Positions 1 to 8,689 of a stretch of DNA of 64,000 nucleotides are shown piece after piece. A model generated the notes under the pieces. The model was not told the origin of the DNA. It saw only the letters and a list, made by a program, of their open reading frames with translations, and made no database searches. This DNA comes from Candidatus Saccharibacteria bacterium oral taxon 488 (GTDB lineage: Bacteria > Patescibacteriota > Saccharimonadia > Saccharimonadales > Saccharimonadaceae): NCBI GenBank assembly GCA_010202115.1, contig CP047917.1, forward strand, positions 558,001-622,000, given 5' to 3'. Numbering within the stretch: position 1 is the first letter of the stretch; each line of letters begins with the position of its first letter. Both the position numbers and the translations under genes were made by a program.

Positions 1-367
1 AGAGCACCTGGTTTTGTCGGGCAATAAACGCCGCGACTTGTGCTAGCAGGGTACTTTTTCCAATTCCCGGCTGCCCCGCCACTAGCACCACACCACCTGG
101 CAAAAAGCCGCCACCGAGCACCGCGTCAAGATCGGCGATGCCGGTTGCCAGCCGCGCCTGTTTAGTTTCAGCGGCCGTTTCGCTGAGCCTAAGCGTGGTG
201 AGCGCCTTGCCCTTGCCGCTGCTACGCGCTACCGCCGACGCGCCCATATCAACCGGTAATTGCTCAACCAGCGAATTCCACTCGCCGCAATTTTCGCACT
301 TGCCGACCCACTTCTGATAGCTGGTGCCGCACTGCTGGCAAATGAATTGTGATTTTGCTCGGGCCAT
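1..367 (-). CDS. radA: DNA repair protein RadA (N-terminal part, cut by window edge)
   Basis: Translating the reverse strand from the ATG at 367 gives a four-cysteine zinc finger (C10, C13, C24, C27) and then, at residues 98-106, the Walker A motif GQPGIGKST of a RecA-like ATPase. This order is diagnostic of RadA/Sms, which processes recombination intermediates. Only about 122 residues are visible; the rest, including the KNRFG motif and the Lon-like domain, lies beyond base 1. Its start codon overlaps the stop of the upstream gene by one base (TAATG), so the two are translationally coupled. Confidence 0.95.
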   Translation of the reverse strand, partial: MARAKSQFICQQCGTSYQKWVGKCENCGEWNSLVEQLPVDMGASAVARSSGKGKALTTLRLSETAAETKQARLATGIADLDAVLGGGFLPGGVVLVAGQPGIGKSTLLAQVAAFIARQNQVL

Positions 368-1344
368 TATTTGACCGCCTTTTGACTATCGAGGCTTTGA
401 TTGAGCTGATCAATCTTGCGCCCCAACGCGTTTAATTTTTCAACATCAGTGTTATAGGCATCGACCTTACCCTGGATGGTTTGCTGTTCACGACGAAGCG
501 CCAGACCGCGCTGACTCAGTCGATTTCGCTCAGTCTGAAACTCAGCTTGCGTCTGAAAACCACCCGTCGTTGCCCGCTGGTTAAATGCCGCTACATCTTG
601 GTTATAGGCATTAATGCGCGCATGGTAGGATGCCGTTAGCTGCTCAATTTCACGCTTTCGCCTGGCGAGACTAGCCGCCAGCGCGTCGGCCTCGGCCTCG
701 GCGCTAGTAAACTTTTCATTATACTGAGCATGCAATTTTAGTAGCGCCGCTCGATTGCTAAAGTACTCGGCATAATGCGCCTCCAACTCCGATCCGAGAT
801 CAGCAAACTCTGTACCCAAAATTGAATGCAGCTCATTGGCGCGCGTACCTGGCTGAGCACGCTCATAATACGCCATCCGCTCCTCCAGCTTTTTGGTCTT
901 GACCTTGGTATAAGCCGCCTCTAGCAGCTCGCCCAGCCGCCGACGCTGCTCCGCCGAATAGCGCGACCAGGCTACGTGCAGCATTTCGTGCGCCGCCGTT
1001 ACCTCTTTGATACCGTCTAGCTCCGCGTTCCGCACGTTGTAAATGTGGATGGTCTCTTTGGCGTGAGAATAACAGCCGACGATCGGGCTGGCCTGTTCGA
1101 TACGACGGCAATCGTGATTAAACTGCGTAGCGTTTTCTAGTCGCGGCTGCGCTAGATAAAAGCTAAATTTAGCCTTATTAGTCATCGTCGCCCGATCTGC
1201 CAGCGTCGCTATGTCTTGACTAGGCTGGTACTGCCAGACCCTGATATGATCCAGCACCAGCTGGCGATTGAGCACTAGCCAGCTACCACCGGCCACCAGC
1301 CCCACAAACACCACGACACTAACGAGATTACGCAGCCTGAACAT
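367..1344 (-). CDS. membrane-anchored HExxH protein with coiled coil, function unknown
   Basis: This 325-residue protein has one hydrophobic segment near residues 7-25, so it is probably anchored with its bulk outside the membrane. Residues 119-123 read HEMLH, a HExxH zinc-protease signature, followed by a long charged, Glu/Gln/Arg-rich region (about 195-320) that looks like coiled coil. Two cysteines (79 and 91) lie before the motif. It sits between clpC and radA and overlaps both (17 bases with clpC, one base with radA), so it is co-transcribed with quality-control and repair genes. I do not recognise a named family; a zinc metallopeptidase is inferred from the motif alone. Confidence 0.75.
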   Translation of the reverse strand: MFRLRNLVSVVVFVGLVAGGSWLVLNRQLVLDHIRVWQYQPSQDIATLADRATMTNKAKFSFYLAQPRLENATQFNHDCRRIEQASPIVGCYSHAKETIHIYNVRNAELDGIKEVTAAHEMLHVAWSRYSAEQRRRLGELLEAAYTKVKTKKLEERMAYYERAQPGTRANELHSILGTEFADLGSELEAHYAEYFSNRAALLKLHAQYNEKFTSAEAEADALAASLARRKREIEQLTASYHARINAYNQDVAAFNQRATTGGFQTQAEFQTERNRLSQRGLALRREQQTIQGKVDAYNTDVEKLNALGRKIDQLNQSLDSQKAVK

Positions 1345-3796
1345 TGATCACCACCTCACGATTTTTCGCAGTTGCTACCAAGACCGCGCCGGGATGCGCC
1401 TGACGAGACAATAAGGCATCACTGAGCGGATCAGCCAACATCGTCTGAATCGTCTGCCGAAGCACCCGCGCGCCGCGCTGCTCATCAAATCCGTTGTCTA
1501 TGATACAACGCTTAGCGCTCGGCGTGATGACCAGCGTCATCTGCTGCGCTCGTACTGCTTCTTTAAGCTCGCTGACGAGATTATCGAAAATCTTGCCCAC
1601 CACCGGCCGAGTCAAGCTCTTGAAATGCACCACTGCATCAAATCGCCCGATTAACTCCGGCCGCAGTAGCTCCTCCAGCTCGCGCCGCGCCGCCCGAGCA
1701 TTGCGCTCATTCACATCGTCCGCCCGCGAACCATCATCGCCGTGCGGGCTAAAGCCCAGCTCACCGTCGCGCACCATCGCCTCGGCGCCGACATTGCTTG
1801 TTAAAATCACGATTGTCTGGCGAAAACTGACCGTCCGCCCATGCGAATCGCTTAGCTTGCCGTCTTCCAAAATTTGCAGCAGCAAGTTTAGTACATCCGG
1901 ATGCGCCTTTTCAATCTCATCAAACAGTACCACGCTGTACGGCTGCCGGCGAACCTTGTCGGTTAATTTGCCGCCCTCATCATAGCCAACATAACCAGCT
2001 GGCGCGCCAATCAACTGACTGGCCGTATGCCGCTCCGAGAACTCACTCATGTCGATCTTGATCAAGCTATTGTCGCCGCCAAACACTTCCCGTGCCAATA
2101 CGCGAGCCAGCTCGGTCTTGCCCACGCCAGTCGGCCCGAGGAAAATGAACGACCCAAGCGGTCCCGACCGCCGACTCAGCCCAGCTCGCGCCCGGCGAAT
2201 GGTTCGCGCCAGTGTCGCCACAGCCTTCTCTTGACCGAGCACCGACCGACCCAGTCGCTGCTCCAGCGCCACCAGATCTTTGCGCTCATTCACCGTCACT
2301 TTTTCCGCTGGCACGCCAGCCATCGCCGCCACCGCTCGCCGCACATCATCCTCGGTTAGCTCCGGCAATGCTGGATCGTCAGCCGGTAGCTGCTCGGCCT
2401 GCTGCTCCAGCTGCTTGATGCGAACCTTTAGCTCGGCCGCGCGTTGATATTGCTCAGCCTCGACCACCGCATCGAGCTTGCCTGCTAGTTGTTTGATCCG
2501 CCGTGCTAATTGTTGTTGCTTGGTCAGTTTAGCTGGCCGCCGCGTACTAACCAGCGCCGCCGCCTCATCAAGTACGTCAATCGCCTTGTCCGGCAAATGA
2601 CGCTCCGTCACGTAGCGCTGGCTGAGGGCCACACTCAGCTCAATCATCTCATCAGAAATCCGCAGTCGATGATGCGTCGCCAACCGGCCCGCTAGCGCCC
2701 GCACCATGGCTACTGCCGCCTGCTCATCCGGCTCCGCCACCGTCACCGCCTGAAACCGCCGACTGAGGGCCGCATCTTTTTCGATGTGCTTGCGGTACTC
2801 GTCAAATGTTGTTGCACCGATCACCCGCACTTCACCACGCGCCAACGCTGGCTTTAGGACGTTCGCCGCATCCATCGACCCCTCGGCCGAGCCAGCCCCG
2901 ACCAATAAATGCAGCTCATCAATGAACAACATAATCTCCTGATGATTACGCGCTGCCGCCACCACTTTTTGTAAGCGCTCCTCAAACTGACCACGAAACT
3001 TCGTACCGGCGACCATGGCCGTCAGGTCAAGCTGAATCAGCCGCTTGCCGACTAAAAACTCTGGCACCGTCCCCGCTGCGATACGCCGCGCCAAACCCTC
3101 GACGACCGCCGTTTTACCGACGCCCGGCTCGCCGATCAGCGCTGGATTATTCTTGCTGCGCCGCCCGAGTACCGTGATCAGCCGCTCCGTCTCGACTTCC
3201 CGACCGACCACTGGATCGAGCAGTCCGCTCCGCGCGCGCTCCGTTATGTCGACGCCGTAGCGATCAAGGATCTTGAGATCAGCCGACCGACGAGCGTGCG
3301 GTGCTACGCTTTCTTTAGACTCATCCTGCATCGCCTCCAGCTGCTGCCGATCAAATACGTCCTCTAGTGTACCGCGCAGCTCCTCCAGATCCACATTCAT
3401 ATCACTGAGCAATTTCGTCGCCCGAGCCTTGTGCTGCAACAGCATGCTATAAACAATGTGCTCAGTACCGATGCGCTCCTGCCCAAACTCCGTTGCTAGC
3501 TGCCAAGCCGTCCGTATCGTCTCCAGCACCTCGGCGTTCATACCTTTGTGAACAACCACCACCACGAACGACTGCGCGGTTAAGCCCAGCGCTAGCTCCG
3601 CCCGATCCAAGGTCACGCCATTCTCCGCCAAAATCTTCGCGCCCAGCGACGAATTCTGTGCCAGCACGCCGAGCAGTACATGCTCGGTGCCGACATATGG
3701 ACTGCCGCTATTGTGCGCCAGCAGACCAGCGCGTTCTAAACTGGCCCTGGCGGTATCAGTGAGTCGAGATTCTAACTCAGAAAAATCTTCCGGCAT
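1328..3796 (-). CDS. clpC: ATP-dependent Clp protease ATP-binding subunit ClpC
   Basis: The 822-residue protein is an Hsp100 unfoldase that feeds substrates to ClpP. It has two Clp N-terminal repeats (first about 150 residues), a first AAA+ module with Walker [10 protein letters not shown] near residues 222-230 and Walker B around LFIDELH, a UVR-like linker (about 447-465) and a second AAA+ module with GPTGVGKTE near 554-562. That linker marks ClpC rather than ClpA or ClpB. I place the start at the ATG at 3796 because a strong GAAAGGAGGG site lies just upstream; an in-frame start further upstream would run into nusA. Confidence 0.95.
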   Translation of the reverse strand: MPEDFSELESRLTDTARASLERAGLLAHNSGSPYVGTEHVLLGVLAQNSSLGAKILAENGVTLDRAELALGLTAQSFVVVVVHKGMNAEVLETIRTAWQLATEFGQERIGTEHIVYSMLLQHKARATKLLSDMNVDLEELRGTLEDVFDRQQLEAMQDESKESVAPHARRSADLKILDRYGVDITERARSGLLDPVVGREVETERLITVLGRRSKNNPALIGEPGVGKTAVVEGLARRIAAGTVPEFLVGKRLIQLDLTAMVAGTKFRGQFEERLQKVVAAARNHQEIMLFIDELHLLVGAGSAEGSMDAANVLKPALARGEVRVIGATTFDEYRKHIEKDAALSRRFQAVTVAEPDEQAAVAMVRALAGRLATHHRLRISDEMIELSVALSQRYVTERHLPDKAIDVLDEAAALVSTRRPAKLTKQQQLARRIKQLAGKLDAVVEAEQYQRAAELKVRIKQLEQQAEQLPADDPALPELTEDDVRRAVAAMAGVPAEKVTVNERKDLVALEQRLGRSVLGQEKAVATLARTIRRARAGLSRRSGPLGSFIFLGPTGVGKTELARVLAREVFGGDNSLIKIDMSEFSERHTASQLIGAPAGYVGYDEGGKLTDKVRRQPYSVVLFDEIEKAHPDVLNLLLQILEDGKLSDSHGRTVSFRQTIVILTSNVGAEAMVRDGELGFSPHGDDGSRADDVNERNARAARRELEELLRPELIGRFDAVVHFKSLTRPVVGKIFDNLVSELKEAVRAQQMTLVITPSAKRCIIDNGFDEQRGARVLRQTIQTMLADPLSDALLSRQAHPGAVLVATAKNREVVINVQAA

Positions 3797-3836
3797 ATCG
3801 CCCTCCTTTCGTTTTTGGCGATTGTCAGGAAGTAGC

Positions 3837-4958
3837 TTATTCTGCCACCTCCTCAACTACGCTCATCAAACTATCCTCAATATTTTTGCGAGGTTTTGTT
3901 TCAGGCTTAGCAGTCGCCTTTGCCTCGATGTCCAGTTCATAGCCAGTCAGCCGACTTGCCAAGCGAACATTCTGCCCAGCCCGGCCGATGGCCACTGATT
4001 GCTGATCCTCGCTGACATAAACCGTTGCCCGCTTTTCATCTTCATTAACCGTCACGCTCAGCACCTCTGCTGGGCTCATGGCATTCGCGATAAAACCAGC
4101 TGTATCCTCCTCGAACGGAATAATGTCAATTTTTTCCTGCTCGCCAATTTCGTTCATCACCGCCTGAACACGCGTCCCGTGACCACCGACAAACGTACCG
4201 ACTGGGTCAACACCTGGCAGTGCTGATGCCACCGCCAGCTTGGTGCGGCGACCCGCCTCGCGAGCAATCGCTTTGATTTCCACGGCGCCCGTTTCCATCT
4301 CTGGCACCTCCTGACTGAACAAGAAGCGTACAAATTCTTCATTGCCGCGGCTCAAGATCAACTGCGGGCCGCGACCCTCGCGCTCGATGTCCTTGATATA
4401 CACTTTGACGCGACGACCAACACCGTAGTATTCGCCAGGAATTTGCTCAGACTGCGGCATGATACCGACCGCCTTGCCCAGCTCAATTCGCACCACGCGT
4501 GGCTCAACCCGCTGAATCGTACCAGTCACCACCGTACCGATTTTATCCTCAAATTCTGCCAGCACTACTTCACGCTCCGCCTCGCGCAGCCGCTGCAAAA
4601 TCACTTGCTTGGCGGTCTGGGCTGCCACCCGGCCAAACGTCGTCACATTGTGGGTCTCGACTGTCACTTCGCTGCCCAGTTCGGCCGCCGGGTCAACGGT
4701 TTTGGCCTCGTCCAGGCTTATTTGGTTGACATCATTTTCGACTTCTTCAACCACGGTTTTGACAACCGACACCACGGCCGTGCCGCTGTTGATGTTTAGG
4801 CTAGCGCGCACCAACTGCTCGCGCGTGCCGTTGTCACGCCGCCACGCTGCGGCGATAGCCTGCTCGATTACCTCTAGAACTGTTTCTTCTGGCAGGTTCT
4901 TTTCCTCGGCAATCGTCCGCACCGCCAACGTCAATTGCTTGATATTCAAATCTTCCAT
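3837..4958 (-). CDS. nusA: transcription termination/antitermination factor NusA
   Basis: The 373-residue protein has the NusA N-terminal domain (residues 1-125), an S1 RNA-binding domain (about 130-200) and two KH domains (about 205-345), with the second KH motif read as SVAIGRAGQNVRLA. It binds RNA polymerase and nascent RNA and modulates pausing. It lacks the C-terminal acidic repeats of the E. coli protein and is close in length to shorter NusA forms. An AAGGAG site precedes the ATG. It is first in the nusA-clpC-HExxH-radA series, with a 40-base gap before clpC. Confidence 0.95.
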   Translation of the reverse strand: MEDLNIKQLTLAVRTIAEEKNLPEETVLEVIEQAIAAAWRRDNGTREQLVRASLNINSGTAVVSVVKTVVEEVENDVNQISLDEAKTVDPAAELGSEVTVETHNVTTFGRVAAQTAKQVILQRLREAEREVVLAEFEDKIGTVVTGTIQRVEPRVVRIELGKAVGIMPQSEQIPGEYYGVGRRVKVYIKDIEREGRGPQLILSRGNEEFVRFLFSQEVPEMETGAVEIKAIAREAGRRTKLAVASALPGVDPVGTFVGGHGTRVQAVMNEIGEQEKIDIIPFEEDTAGFIANAMSPAEVLSVTVNEDEKRATVYVSEDQQSVAIGRAGQNVRLASRLTGYELDIEAKATAKPETKPRKNIEDSLMSVVEEVAE

Positions 4959-4980
4959 ACTAGCTCCTTTACGCTATATT

Positions 4981-4986
4981 ATTATA
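4981..4986 (-). promoter_or_regulatory. nusA -10 box
   Basis: A perfect TATAAT lies on the minus strand 22 bases before the nusA ATG, leaving room for a short leader that carries an AAGGAG ribosome-binding site. The -35 is not clear; TTGGGC lies 18 bases further upstream. Confidence 0.55.
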
Positions 4987-5033
4987 CTACGTTTCACATC
5001 AAACGCCCAAGAGACGAAAAACTCCGACCTGAT

Positions 5034-5120
5034 TGGCCGGATATGTCAGTAGTGTAGCATATCCAGCCAGGCGGCGTCAAGTTCAGCCGCCCCATTCGCC
5101 CATGTCAGCCTGCGTATGGG
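5034..5120. other. three consecutive hairpins in the nusA upstream region
   Basis: This part of the 371-base gap between nusA and the next gene holds three inverted repeats: GGATATG/CATATCC (with flanking GGC/GCC), GGCGGC/GCCGCC and CCCAT/ATGGG. None is followed by a convincing T-run on either strand, so they are not ordinary terminators. The rest of the gap holds the regulatory element described next. No ORF of note is seen here. Confidence 0.4.
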
Positions 5121-5164
5121 TATACATCTCTAACAGAGGTAGTGACTCATGGCCATCCACAATC

Positions 5165-5300
5165 TTGACAAAAAGCATTGACATTTTCTACTAATAGTGA
5201 TATACGTATATCAGCCTTTTGACAATTTTTAATTAAATCTGTCAACTGCGCTTCGCTACTGTAGGTCGGATACCTGCGGTGGCTTGAGGCGCGGAACGGC
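5165..5300 (+). promoter_or_regulatory. shared promoter/leader element, copy A
   Basis: Two TTGACA hexamers lie 13 bases apart (5165 and 5178). The second is 17 bases from TATACG at 5201, which is part of the perfect palindrome GATATACGTATATC (5199-5212). The transcript would carry a leader of over 100 bases containing GGTCGG (5264) and GGCTTGAGGCGC (5281), plus a hairpin just before the ribosome-binding site. The same parts occur in the same order at 16339-16465, in front of an unrelated small gene. A palindrome on the -10 suggests repressor binding; a structured leader suggests a second control layer. Both roles are inferred. Confidence 0.65.
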
Positions 5301-5329
5301 CGCACCTCAAAAGTAGAAAGGAATGGGTC

Positions 5330-5662
5330 ATGCTGGAAGGGCTGACTATTATCATCGCTACGATTATCGTTCTCGGGGTCGTGATCATCACGACCTCCAG
5401 AGATGATAGCTTCCTGATGGTGAGCGGAATGATGATCGCCAGTTTCGGAGCAACCGCATTGTACTGGGTTGCGAAAAATGTGGCCCCACATCTCCGGAGG
5501 GATTCGACAATTGGATGGCTGTACAAGCCGATTGCCAGCCTGCCTGAATGGATGGGCCATGCGGGGCTCGGAGCCACCGCGGTACTATGGATACTAGCTA
5601 TCGTCTTTCTGGTGGATGACTACATCCACCTTCCCCGCCGACGGAAAGGAGGCAACTACTGA
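5330..5662 (+). CDS. small hypothetical membrane protein, three predicted helices
   Basis: The 110-residue product has hydrophobic segments at about residues 4-21, 30-47 and 77-97, a charged loop between the second and third, and a very basic C-terminus (RRRKGG). The ATG follows AGAAAGGAA at good spacing. It stands alone on the plus strand between nusA and gapA with its own promoter element and a hairpin after the stop. I do not recognise a family. The shared upstream element links its expression to the 71-residue protein at 16487. Confidence 0.7.
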   Translation: MLEGLTIIIATIIVLGVVIITTSRDDSFLMVSGMMIASFGATALYWVAKNVAPHLRRDSTIGWLYKPIASLPEWMGHAGLGATAVLWILAIVFLVDDYIHLPRRRKGGNY

Positions 5663-5669
5663 GAGGTGC

Positions 5670-5707
5670 GGGGCGGGATTGATACAACTACTCGTATCTC
5701 CCGCCCC
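5670..5707. terminator. hairpin between convergent genes
   Basis: GGGGCGGGA pairs with TCCCGCCCC, and inside it GATAC pairs with GTATC around an eight-base loop, giving a 14-pair stem with a two-base bulge. It lies between the stops of the 110-residue gene and gapA. No T-run follows on either strand, so it may stabilise 3' ends rather than act as a classical intrinsic terminator. Confidence 0.5.
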
Positions 5708-5737
5708 ACTCACATCACTGAACTTATGTTATAGAAC

Positions 5738-6766
5738 TTATGACATCGCTGGCTGCTGGAGGTAGTGGCCGACGTCCGCTACCAGCTCAACCAGGCGATT
5801 GGAGTACCCCCACTCGTTATCGTACCAGACCATGATTTTCACCATGTTGCCACCAACGACCTTGGTCAGCGGCAGATCAACGATGCCAGAATGTGAATTA
5901 CCGATAAAGTCGCGACTGACCAGCGGCTCTTCACTGACGCCCAAGATCCCTTGATAGAAACTATCAGCGGCAGCTTTCTTGAACGCTTCATTTACCTGCT
6001 CGACCGTCACGTCGCGTCGCAGCAAGGCCGTCACGTCACTGAGCGATACCACTGGCGTTGGCACGCGCACACTGAGGCCGTCGAACTTGCCGGTTAGCTG
6101 CGGCAGGGTTTTGGTCACGGCGATGGCCGCACCCGTCGTTGTCGGCACCATGTTCTCAGCCGCGTTGCGACCCTCACGAAGGTCCTTGGCCGGCGCATCC
6201 TGCAGGCGCTGGCTGGCGGTGTAGCTATGCACCGTCGTCAGCATTGACTTTTCCACGCCAAATTCTGCGTCTAGGACAGCCATCACCGCACCCAAGCTAT
6301 TAGTCGTACAGCTGGCATTAGAGATGATCGGCGTCGCGCCCTTGATCTTGCTGTCATTCGTGCCGAGCACAATGGTATCAACGCCGTCGGATTTGGTCGG
6401 CCCGCTGATGACCACACGTTTAGCGCCGGCAGTCAAGTGTTTGCTCGCGCCATCTTTATCAGTAAACAATCCGGTCGATTCGATCACCACGTCAACATTC
6501 ATCTCGCCCCATGGCAAGTTCGTTGGATCTTTTTCCGCCAGCACTTTGACAGGTTTTCCGTCGACGATGAGTTCATCCTCTGTAACATCAACCTGCCGAC
6601 CGTACTCACCATAATTACTGTCATGCTTGAGTAGGTACGCTAGCGTCTTAGTATCCGTCAAATCATTAATCGCCACAATTTCCAAATCGCTGCGCTCCCG
6701 GGCAATCTTAAAGGCACTGCGCCCGATCCGCCCGAAACCATTAATCGCTATTTTCGTTATCGCCAT
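5738..6766 (-). CDS. gapA: glyceraldehyde-3-phosphate dehydrogenase, type I
   Basis: The 342-residue enzyme oxidises glyceraldehyde-3-phosphate to 1,3-bisphosphoglycerate with NAD(P). The dinucleotide-binding motif INGFGRIGR is at the N-terminus and the catalytic-cysteine motif ISNASCTTN is near the middle. WYDNEWGYSNR near the end is also typical. I choose the ATG at 6766, which follows GGAGGAAT; an upstream in-frame start has no such site. It is the entry to lower glycolysis, whose other enzymes (pgk, tpiA, pyk) lie at 53-56 kb. It diverges from rel across a short shared promoter region. Confidence 0.97.
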   Translation of the reverse strand: MAITKIAINGFGRIGRSAFKIARERSDLEIVAINDLTDTKTLAYLLKHDSNYGEYGRQVDVTEDELIVDGKPVKVLAEKDPTNLPWGEMNVDVVIESTGLFTDKDGASKHLTAGAKRVVISGPTKSDGVDTIVLGTNDSKIKGATPIISNASCTTNSLGAVMAVLDAEFGVEKSMLTTVHSYTASQRLQDAPAKDLREGRNAAENMVPTTTGAAIAVTKTLPQLTGKFDGLSVRVPTPVVSLSDVTALLRRDVTVEQVNEAFKKAAADSFYQGILGVSEEPLVSRDFIGNSHSGIVDLPLTKVVGGNMVKIMVWYDNEWGYSNRLVELVADVGHYLQQPAMS

Positions 6767-6803
6767 ATAATTATTCCTCCCAAGTAGCATTAGCTTTTTA
6801 CTA

Positions 6804-6832
6804 ATTATACTACAAAGTTGTATAATGAAACT
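6804..6832. promoter_or_regulatory. divergent gapA/rel promoters on an inverted repeat
   Basis: ATTATAC at 6804 and GTATAAT at 6820 face each other across ten bases and form an inverted repeat. The left arm is the gapA -10 (TATAAT on the minus strand, 6809-6804) and the right arm is the rel -10 (6821-6826). The rel ATG begins six bases after its -10, so the rel transcript should be leaderless. The gapA transcript has a leader of about 30 bases with a GGAGGAAT site. The overlap means RNA polymerase can hardly use both promoters at once. Confidence 0.6.
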
Positions 6833-8356
6833 ATGACGCGGGAGGAATTACTACATCTAGCGGCGCCGCAGTACGATGAAGTACCGGTACTAGTGTTAGA
6901 TAGCGCTATTGACTACGCCACCAAAAAGCATGCCGGGCAAAAGCGCAAGAGCGGCGAACCCTACATCACGCACCCGCTGGCGGTGGCTGGGATTTTGGTG
7001 GAATGGGGTATGGATATTGACACGGTGATCGCTGGCGTGCTGCATGATACGGTCGAGGATACCGATGCAACGCTGGATGAACTAGAAAGTTTGTTCGGCC
7101 GCGACATTGCCTTTTTGGTTGATGGTGTGACCAAGGTGTCGCAGGCACGCGCTGGTATGCGCAGCCTCGATAGCTATCTGCCGCACACCAAGGACAACCT
7201 CGCCAAGCTGATGATCGCGGTCGGCGAGGACATCCGAGTGATTATTATCAAGCTGGCGGATCGGCTACATAATATGCGCACGCTTCAATATATGCCGCGT
7301 GACAAGCAGAAGAAAATCGCCCGCGAGACAATTGAGGTGTTTGCGCCGTTGGCGGATCGGCTGAATATGGGGCGCGTCCGCGTACAATTAGAAGAGCTTA
7401 GTTTCCGATTCTTGATGCCCAAGGATTTTCAGCGCACCAAGAGTCTGATGGACAGCCGCCTGAAAAAAAGCCAGCGCAAACTCGCCAAAGTCCGCCGCGA
7501 CGTTACGGCGCGCCTGCAGAGCGAGGGCCTACGGTTCGATATGGATGGCCGGGTCAAAAGCGTGTATAGCCTGTTCAAGAAGCTCGACCGCGTTGGCGAT
7601 ATTGATAAGATTTACGATCTGATTGCTCTGCGCATCATTGTTGATGATTTAGCGACCGGCTATCTGGTACTGGGCGTACTGCACGAGATGTACCAGCCGT
7701 TTTACGAGCGCATCAAAGATTACGTTGCCAACCCTAAACCGAACGGCTACCAAAGCTTGCACACGACAGTGCAAACGCCGACCGGACAAATTGTCGAATT
7801 CCAAATTCGTACCCAAGACATGCATGAATACGCCGAGCGTGGTTTGGCAGCCAGCTTTCATTATAACGAACAAAAGATGTCCGATGCCTACCGCCAGGGG
7901 CGAATCGCCGCGCTGCCGACGGATTTGGCATGGATTCGTGACCTGCAGGAAACGGCGGCCCGGGCCCGCGAGGGCAAGGCCTTTAATTCAGAAAAATTCC
8001 GCATGAAGCTGTTTGAGGATCGAATCTTCGTCTATTCGCCCAAAGGTGATATTTATGATCTGCCCCGCGGCGCCTTCCCGCTGGATTATGCCTACCGCAT
8101 TCACTCCGACATCGCAGCGCACGCCAGCGGTTTTAAGGTCAATGGCGTTATGAAGCCGTTCACTTATGAATTACAACACGGCGACGTCGTCGAAGTCTTA
8201 ACCAGCAAATCCGCCAAACCCAAACCAGCCTGGCGTGACATGGTCATCACGCCGCATGCCAAAACTAAGTTGCGCATGCAGCTGTCAAAAAGCGGCGGCG
8301 TGCTAGCACATCTAACCGGCTTAACTGACGGCGTTTCGTCGCTGTTTCGACGGTAA
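6833..8356 (+). CDS. rel: bifunctional (p)ppGpp synthetase/hydrolase, Rel/SpoT family
   Basis: The 507-residue protein makes and degrades the alarmone (p)ppGpp. The HD hydrolase domain (about 25-180) keeps HDTVEDT at 71-77 and RLHNMRTL. The synthetase domain keeps YDLIALRIIVDD, the RxKD-type loop (RIKDYVANPKPNGYQSLH) of bifunctional enzymes, and the end matches a TGS domain (about 390-450). It stops soon after TGS, so the ACT and zinc-finger regions of full-length Rel (about 730 residues) are absent, which should weaken ribosome sensing. The ATG at 6833 is six bases after TATAAT and has no Shine-Dalgarno site; a TTG 15 bases upstream would fall inside the promoter. Confidence 0.92.
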   Translation: MTREELLHLAAPQYDEVPVLVLDSAIDYATKKHAGQKRKSGEPYITHPLAVAGILVEWGMDIDTVIAGVLHDTVEDTDATLDELESLFGRDIAFLVDGVTKVSQARAGMRSLDSYLPHTKDNLAKLMIAVGEDIRVIIIKLADRLHNMRTLQYMPRDKQKKIARETIEVFAPLADRLNMGRVRVQLEELSFRFLMPKDFQRTKSLMDSRLKKSQRKLAKVRRDVTARLQSEGLRFDMDGRVKSVYSLFKKLDRVGDIDKIYDLIALRIIVDDLATGYLVLGVLHEMYQPFYERIKDYVANPKPNGYQSLHTTVQTPTGQIVEFQIRTQDMHEYAERGLAASFHYNEQKMSDAYRQGRIAALPTDLAWIRDLQETAARAREGKAFNSEKFRMKLFEDRIFVYSPKGDIYDLPRGAFPLDYAYRIHSDIAAHASGFKVNGVMKPFTYELQHGDVVEVLTSKSAKPKPAWRDMVITPHAKTKLRMQLSKSGGVLAHLTGLTDGVSSLFRR

Positions 8357-8383
8357 GCAAAACACTCACGCCTCATCCCAGAA

Positions 8384-8617
8384 GCTGCAGCAGACACGAC
8401 ACCTCCTTCGCCAGAGACTGTGAAGCGTTCGTGAGTAACGGACGTTTCAGCCGAACGCTCGCGAGAAATCTCCAGTGGAGATTTGAGCGAAGAGTGTGCT
8501 CTGGCGGAGGACGGTGGAGTGGCTGCTGCGGTTCGTTTTCCAGCCGTCTCCTCCAAGTCGAGTACATCCGGCAACGCCGTCCGCAGAACTATCGACTTGT
8601 CGGAGAGACTGACGGTC
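8384..8617. ncRNA. candidate structured RNA of unknown class
   Basis: This part of the 333-base gap between rel and ppa has no credible ORF but many nested inverted repeats. GCAGCAG (8387) pairs with CTGCTGC (8523), and CGCCAGAG (8409) with CTCTGGCG (8499). They enclose two hairpins, AGCGTTCG/CGAACGCT (8424/8452) and AAATCTCC/GGAGATTT (8466/8477). A second domain pairs CAAGTCGA (8554) with TCGACTTG (8592). I looked for conserved cores of RNase P RNA, tmRNA and SRP RNA on both strands and did not find them. The strand is undecided, and no strong promoter is visible. Confidence 0.45.
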
Positions 8618-8689
8618 ACACTGCAACAAACACGCATACCCGATTCTCGGTAAGACGCGATATCGCTTTGCTTTACAAGTTAGTTTGTA

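Noticed and set aside
5147..5560. A minus-strand ORF whose end (ENVNAFCQDCG) resembles the end of a minus-strand ORF at 16318-16677 (QNVNGFCQNYG)
   Set aside because: The similarity comes from the shared plus-strand promoter element (tandem TTGAC motifs). The plus-strand genes have strong ribosome-binding sites at both places, and the rest of the two minus-strand ORFs is unrelated.
8164..8637. A 157-residue minus-strand ORF over the structured gap
   Set aside because: It runs antisense into the 3' part of rel, has unusual composition and no ribosome-binding site. The inverted repeats in the same DNA explain the open frame better.
8357..8689. RNase P RNA, tmRNA or SRP RNA in the gap between rel and ppa
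   Set aside because: The GAGGAAAGTCC and ACAGAA cores of RNase P, the tRNA-like ends and tag frame of tmRNA, and the GGTCAGG-type SRP core were looked for on both strands and not found.
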